From a methanotrophic endosymbiont of Bathymodiolus puteoserpentis (Logatchev) (GTDB lineage Bacteria; Pseudomonadota; Gammaproteobacteria; Methylococcales; Methylomonadaceae), in assembly GCF_900128525.1 (NCBI RefSeq), contig NZ_FQTQ01000061.1:1-64000 (forward strand): DNA of 64,000 nucleotides, in the 5' to 3' direction. The notes below the pieces were generated by a model, which saw only the letters and a list, made by a program, of their open reading frames with translations, was not told where the DNA came from and ran no database searches. The stretch's first letter is position 1, and each line of letters opens with the position of its first letter. The translations under genes and the position numbers were made by a program. Positions 39,575-49,143 of the stretch are shown piece by piece.

Positions 39575-42500
39575 ATGGAATATAAAAATAATAAAGTTTT
39601 GTTGGATGCATTAGTACAATTGATTCGAGACAAAATGCCGGGTCAGTCAGTTGAACCTTTAATTTTGTTTGCTCGGCATTATTTTAGTGAGAATGCCTTT
39701 GATGATATTGCTGATAGAACTTTAGATGATTTATATGGTGCAGTTTTATCTCATTGGAACTTATTTTTAGTTGCGCCGACGCAAAAAGAACAAATTAATA
39801 TTTATAACCCCACTGTTGAAGAGTTTGGTTGGCAAAGTACGCATACGGTCATTGAAATTGTATTGCCTGATAGACCTTTTATCTTAGAATCAGTCACGAT
39901 GGAAATTAATCGTTATGGATTAGTTAACCAGCTGGTATTGCATCCTTTATATTGGGTCACTAGAGATAAACAGGGAAAATTATTAAATGTATCTATCACT
40001 GAGCAAGAAGGTGCACAATTAGAAAGTGTTGTGCATATCGAAATTAACCGGCAAAGTAATATTGAATTTATTACTCAACTAAAAAATAGCTTATTAGGTG
40101 TTTTACAGGATGTGCGTGTAGTCACTGAAGATTGGCATCCCTGTCTGGCTAAAGTGCAAGCTGAAATTAAGGTACTAAAAGAACAGAATAACCCTCAATT
40201 ACAAGAGTCCATTGATTTTTTACAGTGGTTACAAAATAATCATTTTGTTTTCTTGGCCTATAGGGAGTATCGGCTTATTAAGCAAGATGAGAAAATAGGT
40301 TTTAGTGTAGTCGCTAACAGTGGACTGGGTGTTTTGCGTGATTCTATTGCTAAGATTCCTAAGCAGAATTTTATGCCCATTAGTAAAGATGCTTATCAGC
40401 TGTTAAATACCCCCGAACCTTTACTGATTACTAAGGCAACGAGCAAGGCAAGCGTGCACCGTCCTGTTTTTATGGATTATATAGGTATCAAACAGTATAA
40501 CGAGACAGGGCAGGTAGTCGGTGAAAAAAGATTTTTAGGTTTATATGCTTCTTCTGCTTATACTTGCGAGCTTAAAAATATTCCTATTGTACGTAGTAAA
40601 GTCAGTGCTTTAGCCGAGCGCTTTAAAAAAGGTAATAGTACTCATAATACTCGGTCTTTACTCTATGTTATCAATTCATTACCAAGAGATGAGTTATTTC
40701 AGGCCGATGAAAATACACTTTATCATTGTGCTATTGGCGTATTACAAGTACAAGAACAGCAGCGTGTGCGTGTTTTTGTGCGTCATGAAGTTTACGGGCA
40801 TTTTATTTCCTTATTAGTTTTTGTTCCTAGAGAGCGTTATAACACTCAGTCACGGAAAAAAATTGAAGCAATTTTAGTCGATGTGTTCAAAGGGAGTGAT
40901 ACAGACTTTGGGGTCAAATTAACAGAATCCATATTAGCTAGAGTACATTTTATTATTCATAGTAAGGCTGATTGTTGCATTCAGTATGATGTCAAAGACA
41001 TTGAACAGCGAATTGTTGCAGCTTTATCGAATTGGCATGATGAGTTAGCAGAAGAACTCCATTTTTCTTACGGTGAAGCGGAAGCAAATGATTATTTACA
41101 AGCTTATCGTCATGGCTTTTCAGAGGCTTATAAAGAGTCTGTTTCAGCACGTAATGCTTTATTAGATTTAAAGCGTTTTGAGAAAATGATACAAGCTAAA
41201 TTAGCTGTATTAGGTGTTGTGTATAGTCCGTTGACTGCTACTGAGCAAAAGCAATTATATTTTAAATTGTATTGTTGGGGGGAGCAGGCCTCATTATCAC
41301 GTAGTTTGCCTATGTTAGAGAATATGGGGGTTAAAGTACTCAGTGAACATCCTTATGAAATCATCAAAAAAGGTCAAGATAAACATTTTTGGATTCACGA
41401 TTTTGGCCTAGGTTATGAGAATGTTGCAGGTTTAGATTTAGAATCATTAAAGCCTCGTTTTCAAGAGGCTTTTGAAAAATGTTGGGCTGGACATGTGGAG
41501 AATGATGGTTTTAATGCCCTTGTGATTAATGCTGCTTTAAATTGGCGAGAAGTGAATATTTTAAGAGCCTTATATTTTTATTTAAGACAAATTGGCATTA
41601 CCTTTAGCCAAAGCTATGTTGAAAAAACTTTGAGTCATAATGCCAATGTTGTGCAATTATTGGTGCAACTCTTTACTGTGCGCTTTAATTTTTCTGAAAA
41701 TAAAACGGATACAGCCCCACTTTTAGCGGATATTTCGAGTTTGATTGAGCAAGTTCAGTCTTTAGATGAGGATCGTATACTCAGACGTTATTTGAATTTA
41801 ATTTTAGCTGCTGAACGAACTAATTTTTTCAATCAAACGGTTGATGAGAAAGGGGCTCCTTATTTTTCTATTAAGTTTAACTCAGCAAAAATTGACGAAA
41901 TTCCATCGCCCATTCCTTATTTTGAGATATTTGTTTATTCACCGCGAATGGAAGGGGTGCATTTGCGAGGTGGTGCTGTGGCGCGCGGAGGCTTGCGCTG
42001 GTCTGATCGGCGTGAAGATTTTAGGACCGAAGTACTGGGCTTAATGAAAGCACAGATGACTAAAAATGCAGTAATTGTACCGACGGGAGCTAAAGGCGGG
42101 TTTGTCGTTAAAACAGTTTGTGCTAAATCAGATTTTTTTGCCGAAGGTGTTGCTTGTTATCGTATTCTTATTCGAGGGCTATTAGATATAACGGATAATT
42201 ATCTAGACAATCAAGTCATAAAGCCTAAACATGTGACTTGTTATGATGGCGATGATCCTTATTTAGTGGTTGCAGCGGATAAAGGGACGGCGAGCTTTTC
42301 GGACTATGCGAATGAATTATCTAAAAGCTATCGTTTTTGGTTAGATGATGCTTTTGCATCGGGGGGGTCTGCTGGTTATGACCATAAACAAATGGGGATT
42401 ACTGCACGTGGAGCTTGGGTTTCTGTACAGCATCATTTTGATGGTTTAGGTATTGATATACAGAAAACCCCTTTTACTGTCGTTGGTATAGGCGACATGG

Positions 42501-44362
42501 CCGGGGATGTTTTTGGGAATGGTATGCTGTTATCTAATAAAATTAAATTACTGGCTGCTTTTAATCATGAATCTATTTTTATTGACCCAAACCCAAATAC
42601 TGAGATTAGCTTTCAAGAGAGACAGCGCCTGTTTAACTTAGAAAAGTCAGGCTGGGGTGATTATGATACGAGTCTCATTTCTGAGGGGGGAGGCGTTTAC
42701 TCGCGTCAAGATAAAGTCATCGCATTAAGTGATGGTGCAAGAAAGGTATTGGCCATCGAAGCATCCAAGCTATCACCAAATGAATTGATTAGAGCGATAT
42801 TGATGGCTAAGGTAGATTTACTTTGGAATGGTGGTATAGGTACTTATGTTAAAGCCAGTTCTGAGGTTAATAGTAATGTTGGTGATAGAGCTAATGATGC
42901 TTTACGTATTAATGGTGAGCAATTGCGTTGCAAAGTTGTAGGTGAGGGAGGGAATTTAGGATTTACTCAGCTGGGGCGCATTGAATACGCATTAAATAAA
43001 GGGTGTATTAATACTGATTCAATAGACAATTCTGCAGGTGTAGATTGCTCAGACCATGAGGTAAATATAAAGATTTTGTTGAATGGCTTGTTACTGCAAG
43101 GTGATATGACCCATAAGCAACGGGATATATTGTTAGAAAGTATGACTGACCAAGTTGCTGAATTGGTATTACTCAATAATTATCAGCAAAATCATGCAAT
43201 TACTATGATTCAGGATGAGTCAGTACAGCAGCTAGCAGGGGTAAAGCGTTTAATTAGGTGTTTAGAAACAAAAGCACACTTAAATTGTGAGCTGGAAAAA
43301 ATACCTGATGATAAGGAAATGCAAACGCGTAAGATTTCTGGGAAAGGCTTGACACGTCCAGAAATTTCAGTGTTATTTTCTTATACGAAACTGCTTTTTA
43401 AAACAAAATTATTATCAGAGTCAGAGAATATCAATTTGGCATTGTACCAACATGAACTGCTCACTTATTTTCCAGAACCTTTACAGTCTACTTATGCTAA
43501 TGAAATTCAAGAGCACCGATTGGGCAAAGAAATCGTTGTTAATCATTTAATTAATTATTTAATTAACCGCTTAGGAATCGTCTTTCCGCATCAATTTATG
43601 GAGGAATTAAGTTGCTCAGCTTCGGGGTTGGTTAATACTTATAGTTGGGTATGTCGTATTTTTGAAATCGATTTAATCTGGAAAATGCAAAGTGAACTAG
43701 ATGGTTCAGTGAATAAATCAGTACTGGATAATATTAAGTTTCGGCTTAGAAAGTTAGTTGAAAGAGCTATGTATTGGTGTGTGCGTAATGAACCTCAAGG
43801 AGATATGGATGAGCATTATATACAGTGCATCGCAGAGTTAGCTGATAACTTACAAAGTCTGGTAACGGAGAAAGAGCAACATCATATTGATGAAACAGTA
43901 GATAACTTTATTAAAGAAGGTGTCAATGCGGAACTTGCCTTAAAAATTGCGCAACTAGATATTTTATTTTCTTGCTTAAATGCCGTAAAAGTACAAAAGA
44001 AAAGTCATTGCACTTTACAAGAAGTCACTAAAGGCTTGTTTTATTTGGATGAGGTTTTGAATCTTGCTTGGTTACGTAATCAAATTATCTTGCTGCCTCA
44101 AGAATCCAGCTGGGAGGCCCAATCAAGGCGAGCCATGATTGATGAATACCATCAAGTTTGCTGTGTATTGCTACAGAGTATATTAGCAGAGGAAGGTAAG
44201 GGGATTACACATAAATTAGAAACTTGGCGTGAGAAAAATACGATTGCATTTGAGCGCTATATTGCCATGATTAATTCGGCTGAAGCGGATGAAAATGTGC
44301 AATTAGAAAAAATTGTGGTGATTTTAGGGACTAGTTGGAATTTAACGGTTTATGGAAATTAA
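39575..44362 (+). CDS. NAD-specific glutamate dehydrogenase, large (about 180 kDa) type
   Basis: This 1,595-residue protein belongs to the large GDH class, which converts glutamate to 2-oxoglutarate and ammonia with NAD. The N-terminal 700 residues are the regulatory ACT-containing region (for example GHFISLLVFVPRERYNTQSR). The catalytic domain follows, with ARGGLRWSDRREDFRTEV near 800-817, PTGAKGGFV near 836 and KVDLLWNGGIGTYVKAS near 1078-1094. GGAG precedes the ATG. The radical SAM gene starts 16 bp downstream. Confidence 0.95.
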   Translation: MEYKNNKVLLDALVQLIRDKMPGQSVEPLILFARHYFSENAFDDIADRTLDDLYGAVLSHWNLFLVAPTQKEQINIYNPTVEEFGWQSTHTVIEIVLPDRPFILESVTMEINRYGLVNQLVLHPLYWVTRDKQGKLLNVSITEQEGAQLESVVHIEINRQSNIEFITQLKNSLLGVLQDVRVVTEDWHPCLAKVQAEIKVLKEQNNPQLQESIDFLQWLQNNHFVFLAYREYRLIKQDEKIGFSVVANSGLGVLRDSIAKIPKQNFMPISKDAYQLLNTPEPLLITKATSKASVHRPVFMDYIGIKQYNETGQVVGEKRFLGLYASSAYTCELKNIPIVRSKVSALAERFKKGNSTHNTRSLLYVINSLPRDELFQADENTLYHCAIGVLQVQEQQRVRVFVRHEVYGHFISLLVFVPRERYNTQSRKKIEAILVDVFKGSDTDFGVKLTESILARVHFIIHSKADCCIQYDVKDIEQRIVAALSNWHDELAEELHFSYGEAEANDYLQAYRHGFSEAYKESVSARNALLDLKRFEKMIQAKLAVLGVVYSPLTATEQKQLYFKLYCWGEQASLSRSLPMLENMGVKVLSEHPYEIIKKGQDKHFWIHDFGLGYENVAGLDLESLKPRFQEAFEKCWAGHVENDGFNALVINAALNWREVNILRALYFYLRQIGITFSQSYVEKTLSHNANVVQLLVQLFTVRFNFSENKTDTAPLLADISSLIEQVQSLDEDRILRRYLNLILAAERTNFFNQTVDEKGAPYFSIKFNSAKIDEIPSPIPYFEIFVYSPRMEGVHLRGGAVARGGLRWSDRREDFRTEVLGLMKAQMTKNAVIVPTGAKGGFVVKTVCAKSDFFAEGVACYRILIRGLLDITDNYLDNQVIKPKHVTCYDGDDPYLVVAADKGTASFSDYANELSKSYRFWLDDAFASGGSAGYDHKQMGITARGAWVSVQHHFDGLGIDIQKTPFTVVGIGDMAGDVFGNGMLLSNKIKLLAAFNHESIFIDPNPNTEISFQERQRLFNLEKSGWGDYDTSLISEGGGVYSRQDKVIALSDGARKVLAIEASKLSPNELIRAILMAKVDLLWNGGIGTYVKASSEVNSNVGDRANDALRINGEQLRCKVVGEGGNLGFTQLGRIEYALNKGCINTDSIDNSAGVDCSDHEVNIKILLNGLLLQGDMTHKQRDILLESMTDQVAELVLLNNYQQNHAITMIQDESVQQLAGVKRLIRCLETKAHLNCELEKIPDDKEMQTRKISGKGLTRPEISVLFSYTKLLFKTKLLSESENINLALYQHELLTYFPEPLQSTYANEIQEHRLGKEIVVNHLINYLINRLGIVFPHQFMEELSCSASGLVNTYSWVCRIFEIDLIWKMQSELDGSVNKSVLDNIKFRLRKLVERAMYWCVRNEPQGDMDEHYIQCIAELADNLQSLVTEKEQHHIDETVDNFIKEGVNAELALKIAQLDILFSCLNAVKVQKKSHCTLQEVTKGLFYLDEVLNLAWLRNQIILLPQESSWEAQSRRAMIDEYHQVCCVLLQSILAEEGKGITHKLETWREKNTIAFERYIAMINSAEADENVQLEKIVVILGTSWNLTVYGN

Positions 44363-44378
44363 TTTTTAGAGTCGCGCA

Positions 44379-46277
44379 ATGAAAGTTTTATTGATTACTC
44401 CGCCGATGACTCAGTTAAATACACCGTATCCAGCTACCGCATATTTAACAGGGTTTTTAAAGCAGCAAGGCTATACGGTGACACAGCGTGATTTGGCGAT
44501 TGACCTATTATTAGATATCTTCTCACGTCAAGGTTTAGAAAAATTATTGGATCAACTAGAAACTAATTTTGCAAGTATTGATGACGAAGATTTGCCAGAC
44601 AGCGTGTATAACTTTTTAGCTAATTATGCGCAATATTATCAATGTATTGATGGGGTTATCCACTTTCTACAAGGTAAAGATCCAAGCTTAGCTTTGCGCA
44701 TAGCGAAGCGCAGTTTTTTACCAGAAGGCCCGCAATTTGAATCTCTGGCGCAAATGGAAGAGATGAATATCGAAGTCTTGGAGCAAGCTTTTGGGCTGTT
44801 AGGTGTACAAGATAAAGCCAAATATTTAGCGACTTTATTTATTAATGATATTGCCACAGTCATCACTGAAGGCATAGATCCTAATTTTGAAGTGTCGCGT
44901 TATGCAGAGAGGCTTGCCGCCTCTAACCCTAGCTTTGATGATTTATATAATACATTACATGCGCCAGAACCTAGTTATACAGAACTCCTTATTGAACAAT
45001 TATTACAACAATATATAGATCAGGAAGCACCGACAGTATTAGGTATTAGCGTACCTTTTCCAGGTAATATGTTGGGTGCATTACAAGCGGCTAAGTATTG
45101 TAAGCAATATGCTCCGGACATAAAAGTCGTCTTAGGGGGTGGTTTTATCAATACCGAGTTACGTGCACTAAAAGAGCCACGTATTTTTGAGACTATTGAT
45201 TATATTTGCCTTGATGATGGTGAGCGGCCTTTATTAACCTTGTTAGAATATTTTAAAGGTGATCGGCAGCGTGAAGAGTTGCTTAGAACTTATTATTTAC
45301 AAGCAGGACAAGTTGTTTTTAATGCTCAGTCAACTTTGCATGATATTGCCCAAAAAGAAGTAGGTACACCTAATTATGAAGGCCTACCTATCGGTAAGTA
45401 CTTGTCTTTGTGCGAAGTGCTTAACCCTATGCATCGGATTTGGAGTGATGGGCGTTGGAATAAAATCACAATTGCCCATGGTTGTTATTGGGCGAAATGC
45501 AGCTTTTGTGATATTAGCTTAGACTATATTGGCAAATACGATGATGCAGGTGCGGATATTACCGTACAACGTATTCAAACTTTAATTGCCGAAACAGGGC
45601 AAACCGGTTTTCATTTTGTTGATGAAGCCGCACCGCCTAAAGCTTTATTTGCATTAGCGAAAAAACTAATCGAGCAAGATATAGTCATTACCTGGTGGGG
45701 CAATATTCGCTTTGAAAAAACCTTTACAGCAGAAAAATGTCAGTTACTAGCAGATTCAGGCTGTATTGCCGTGAGCGGCGGTTTAGAAGTTGCCTCAGAT
45801 AGACTGCTTACCTTAATGCAAAAAGGTGTCAGCGTTGCTCAAGTGGCTAAAATCACCAAAGCATTTACTGATGCAGGGGTGTTAGTTCATGCGTATCTGA
45901 TGTATGGTTTTCCCAGCCAAACTGAACAAGAAACGGTGGATGCTTTGGAGTATGTGCGCCAGCTAATGTTTAATGGCTGTATACATTCAGCTTATTGGCA
46001 CCGCTTTGCTGCAACTATACATAGTCCGGTGGGTTTAAACCCTGAACAGTATGGAATAGAGCTTATTGCGAATAAAAATGTTTTATTTGCAGAAAATGAT
46101 GTGGATTATATAGATTCTGTGCAAACGGATCATGATTTGCTTGGTATCGGATTAAAAAAAGCCTTATATAACTATATGCACAATATGGGCTTTGAATATC
46201 CCGTATCATTTTGGTTTGATGAGCAGGTAAGTGAAACCAGAATAGAGGAAGATTATATCGCTCGATGCTTGTATTGA
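44379..46277 (+). CDS. B12-binding-domain radical SAM protein
   Basis: This 632-residue protein begins with MKVLLITPPMTQLNTPYPA, typical of cobalamin-binding radical SAM enzymes. The B12-type Rossmann part spans about 185-320. The iron-sulfur cluster cysteines are C369, C374 and C377 (CYWAKCSFC), so the spacing is four and two residues rather than the more common three and two. The SAM-binding radical domain follows (NIRFEKTFT, GGLEVASDRLL, YGFPSQTE). It may methylate a peptide, lipid or cofactor; the substrate is unknown. It is 16 bp after the dehydrogenase gene, but the link may be only positional. Confidence 0.85.
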   Translation: MKVLLITPPMTQLNTPYPATAYLTGFLKQQGYTVTQRDLAIDLLLDIFSRQGLEKLLDQLETNFASIDDEDLPDSVYNFLANYAQYYQCIDGVIHFLQGKDPSLALRIAKRSFLPEGPQFESLAQMEEMNIEVLEQAFGLLGVQDKAKYLATLFINDIATVITEGIDPNFEVSRYAERLAASNPSFDDLYNTLHAPEPSYTELLIEQLLQQYIDQEAPTVLGISVPFPGNMLGALQAAKYCKQYAPDIKVVLGGGFINTELRALKEPRIFETIDYICLDDGERPLLTLLEYFKGDRQREELLRTYYLQAGQVVFNAQSTLHDIAQKEVGTPNYEGLPIGKYLSLCEVLNPMHRIWSDGRWNKITIAHGCYWAKCSFCDISLDYIGKYDDAGADITVQRIQTLIAETGQTGFHFVDEAAPPKALFALAKKLIEQDIVITWWGNIRFEKTFTAEKCQLLADSGCIAVSGGLEVASDRLLTLMQKGVSVAQVAKITKAFTDAGVLVHAYLMYGFPSQTEQETVDALEYVRQLMFNGCIHSAYWHRFAATIHSPVGLNPEQYGIELIANKNVLFAENDVDYIDSVQTDHDLLGIGLKKALYNYMHNMGFEYPVSFWFDEQVSETRIEEDYIARCLY

Positions 46278-46490
46278 AATTTCTAAATTAGATTTAATAT
46301 TAGAGCATCCAGCATAAGAAATGGATGCAGAAATGATACCTAGGCAATGAATGCGAAGAAATAGGGGGGAAATTGAAGGTAGCTGAAATAAAAGATACGA
46401 GTTAACGTGTGGTTGCCAAACCTTTTTTGCTTATCTTATCAATTCACAGGCGATTTCGGTTAATACTCAATAAAATCAACTACATTAAGA

Positions 46491-46566
46491 TGGCGTCCCC
46501 ACCCGGACTCGAACCAGGAGCTATCCCTTAGGAGGGGACTGCATTATCCAGTTATGCAATAGGGAC
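46491..46566 (-). tRNA. tRNA-Arg (CCT)
   Basis: On the minus strand the 76-nt cloverleaf has acceptor GTCCCTA with TGGGGAC (one T-G pair), anticodon stem GTCCC with GGGAT, loop CTCCTAA (anticodon CCT), T arm CCTGGTTCGAGTCCGGG and CCA encoded. Such tRNA genes are frequent integration sites and this one borders the accessory region. Confidence 0.9.
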
Positions 46567-46680
46567 GTTGTTTTGAGCTGCTTATTATAGCAAATAAATG
46601 TACAGTGGTTATTTGAATTTTACTGTTTTAGATAATATAGTGGCAAGGGCGTTAGTAAAACCTAATAACCAAGCAATTTA

Positions 46681-46803
46681 AGTGCGGAACAGGTTAGTTT
46701 TGATTTGTCGGTTGGTGATATCAACGAAGACGGACAACAAGACTTTAACGTTATTTATCCGAGTGGAGACCAACAATCATTGATTTTATTTATTGCACCG
46801 TAA
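46681..46803 (+). pseudogene. C-terminal fragment of an FG-GAP/VCBS-type repeat protein
   Basis: The open segment encodes FDLSVGDINEDGQQDFNVIY and ends in FIAP before a stop. DxNxDGxxD is the calcium-binding pattern of FG-GAP/VCBS repeats. No start or upstream part exists; the segment before it is disrupted. Confidence 0.5.
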
Positions 46804-46815
46804 GTGAGGGTTGTA

Positions 46816-46892
46816 TAAAGTGGACCCCATTGTCAAGACCATTTTCTCCCAACAATAAGGAGAAATATCTAACATTCTCATACAAAATGTAC
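46816..46892. mobile_element. Solo 3' end of an IS3-family element
   Basis: These 77 bases match 48531-48607 almost exactly. They include the TGGACCCCATTGTCAAGACC inverted-repeat-type end and the stop of orfB. The remainder of the element is gone; the copy D repeat piece is joined directly at 46893. Confidence 0.8.
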
Positions 46893-46943
46893 GGACTAAA
46901 AATCTTCACTTCGCTATCGCTCCGTTTCCCTGATTTTCAGCGA
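46893..46943 (-). repeat. Dispersed repeat, partial copy D
   Basis: 51 bases match the end of the long dispersed repeat (1-51 of copy A) in minus orientation. The junction with the solo IS3 end suggests rearrangement between repeated sequences. Confidence 0.75.
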
Positions 46944-47264
46944 TTGCTTCGGCTTCAACATTGATTCGCGGTTGAGTTCTATCATCAAGAGGTCTTTGTA
47001 AGCAACATGTGTCAAGATATATAAGCATGTAAACACTGTAAATTAATCATCCATTGAAAACTAGTATCAGTATACTCTCATTCTCCTCTAGCTGTATAAA
47101 TGATGAATAGGCTCGTTGTTTAATTTCTTTTTTTCAAATATTTTTTCATTATTTTGTTAGATACGTTATCATGAATTTCCTTAGTACAATTGAGTGAGCC
47201 ACTCGAAACGAAAAAAACAAATGTCGAATACATAATTATTTTTAATTTCAATGGGTTACAGCAC

Positions 47265-47301
47265 TGGCATAACGGGGGTTCAATTCCCCCCGTCTCCACC
47301 A
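47265..47301 (+). other. 3' end of a tmRNA or tRNA gene (possible attachment-site remnant)
   Basis: The bases ACGGGGGTTCAATTCCCC at 47272-47289 and the following CCGTCTCCACCA form a complete T arm and 3' acceptor strand with CCA, but no 5' half is present. The T-arm and acceptor sequence fits tmRNA best. Such 3'-end fragments mark where integrative elements recombine. A minus-strand frame here beginning MVETGGIEPPLCQC is the familiar artefact of translating this RNA end. Confidence 0.65.
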
Positions 47302-47343
47302 AATAACTTATTGATTTTAAAGGAATTTAAAATAATTTACTAT

Positions 47344-47394
47344 AAAAATGGCTGTTAATTGGATGTTAATAAATTCAACTACAGCCATTTTTTT
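47344..47394 (+). terminator. Intrinsic terminator after the RNA 3'-end fragment
   Basis: A 12-bp stem (AAAAATGGCTGT with ACAGCCATTTTT) is followed by further Ts, 43 bp past the CCA end at 47301. It probably belonged to the lost RNA gene. Confidence 0.75.
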
Positions 47395-47522
47395 TCAATT
47401 TATGAACATAAATAATTGAACATAAACTCTATAGATCACCAATAAACTAGGCACGGCAACAATTTTCAGCTGCAAACCATCTAGTTTCAATTATTTTTTT
47501 ATGCAAAAATACCGCAGGAGTT

Positions 47523-47808
47523 AGGCGCGCCATCCTATCTCATGAAATACTTAGGACTCCTGTCGCCAAATATTCATTCACATACGGAGCGAATTAGATA
47601 AGCCCCAGTACGCCCTGCGTCCGCTTCACAACGCGCAAAAGCCGCTACGTTAAAGCTACCTCAAATGGCTTGACGGCTGTCGGGATAACTACTAGCCTCC
47701 CTCGCGCACTGCTATCGCAGTGCACTTCGGATTGGCGACAACCCTGTCGCCTACTGTGGACTAAAAATCATCACTTCGCTATCGCTCCGTTTCCCTGATT
47801 TTTAGCGA
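47523..47808 (-). repeat. Dispersed repeat, copy B (286 bp)
   Basis: Full-length copy in minus orientation, ending in AGGCGCGCC at 47523 as copy A ends in GGCGCGCCT at 289. It differs from copy A by scattered substitutions and small indels. It lies immediately upstream of the broken potassium channel gene. Confidence 0.9.
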
Positions 47809-47826
47809 GAGGAGAGTGCTTTTTGT

Positions 47827-48530
47827 GTGGGGTGGTTGGTTTTGTGCTGTCGCTTTAAACTTGTCATAGATTATGAAAGTTTTTTTAAATCAATGCTTGA
47901 AGATATTCATACCAGTTATGGTAGATTATTTGCTTTCTTTATACAGTCTCTTATTTTAGTTTTATTGATAACATTTTCTATTGAGACATTACCTGATAAC
48001 AGTCATGACTACGAAGTCATTATTAAATATTTCTGAAGCAGTGTTGATTGGTATCTTTAGTGTTGAATACTTATTGAGACTTTACGTTGCTGATAAAAAA
48101 ATTGGATTTGTTTTTAGTTTTTTCGGGTTGATTGATTTGTTGGCTATTCTGCCGTTTTATTTATCAGTTGGATTAGACTTACGTTCTATCAGAGTATTTA
48201 GGTTATTAAGATTATTTAGGTTGTTTAAATTGCTACGCTATAACCAAGCAATAAATAGATTTCATCAAGCACTGATGATTAATTGATTTTGTTTAGTTGT
48301 GTTGCCGCTACCATGCTTTACTTATCTGCTGTTGGGATTTATTATTTTGAGAGTGCGGCACAGCCTGATGCTTTTCAATTTATTTTTCATAGCCTGTGGT
48401 GGGCCATTGCTACTTTAACTACTGTTGGTTATGGTGAAGTGTATCCTATTACCATTGGTGGTAAGGTCTTTACATTTTTTGTATTAATGATTGGCCTTAA
48501 TATTGTTGCTGTACCGACTGGGTTGGTTTC
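47827..48530 (+). pseudogene. Voltage-gated potassium channel gene, frameshifted and truncated
   Basis: Three overlapping segments encode successive parts of a six-helix channel. The first has S1 (LFAFFIQSLILVLLITFSIE), the second S2-S4 with an arginine-rich S4 (LRSIRVFRLLRLFRLFKLLR), and the third S5, the pore with the selectivity filter TVGYG, and S6. Segments one and three share a frame; segment two is shifted, so two indels are needed (near 48010-48030 and 48280). The 3' end is cut at GLVS by the IS3 remnant. It is almost certainly non-functional. Confidence 0.85.
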
Positions 48531-49143
48531 TAAAGTGGACCCCATTGTCAAGACCATTTTCTCCCAATAATAAGGAGAAATATCTAACATTCTCATACAA
48601 AATGTACTTCACGTGGTGTTTTATAACCCAAACTTTGATGCAGCCGTTCTTGGTTATAAAACTCAAAATAACGCTTTAATCCAGATCGTAATTCAGGCAC
48701 TGTCTGATACTCATTCATATAAATATTCTCATATTTTACTGTTCGCCATAAGCGCTCTACAAAAATATTATCTAAAGCCCGGCCACGCCCATCCATACTG
48801 ATCTTAATTTCCTTATCCAGCAAGACTTTTGTGAATGAAAGGCTAGTAAATTGAGCACCTTGATCTGTATTGAAAATTTCTGGGGTGCTTATATCAAGCG
48901 CTTTCTCTAACGCATCAATACAGAACGCTGTATCCACCGTGTTAGACAATTCCCACGACAAGACATAGCGGCTATGCCAATCAATCACTGCAACCAAATA
49001 CATAAATCCCTTAGCCATTGGAATGTAAGTAATATCAGTGCTCCAGACCTGATTTACTTTATCAATTAACAGGCCACGCAACAAGTAGGGGTAAATCTTA
49101 TTCTCTGGGTGCGGCTTACTGGTATCCGGCCCAGGTGCAACCC
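48531..49143 (-). pseudogene. IS3-family orfB, 5'-truncated
   Basis: The minus-strand frame encodes about 180 residues of the IS3-type integrase. It has HPENKIYPYLLRG, the first Asp in QVWSTDITYIP, the second in FNTDQGAQFTS, and the Glu in NIFVERLWRTVKYENIY, so the DDE triad is present. It ends with QSLGYKTPREVHFV. The N-terminus and orfA were removed where the ISAs1 element abuts at 49144. The 3' end of the element is at 48531. Confidence 0.88.

Noticed and set aside
47120-47302. Minus-strand 60-residue frame beginning MVETGGIEPPLCQC
   Set aside because: The start is the translation of an RNA 3' end, a known artefact; the rest is AT-rich and shows no gene signals.
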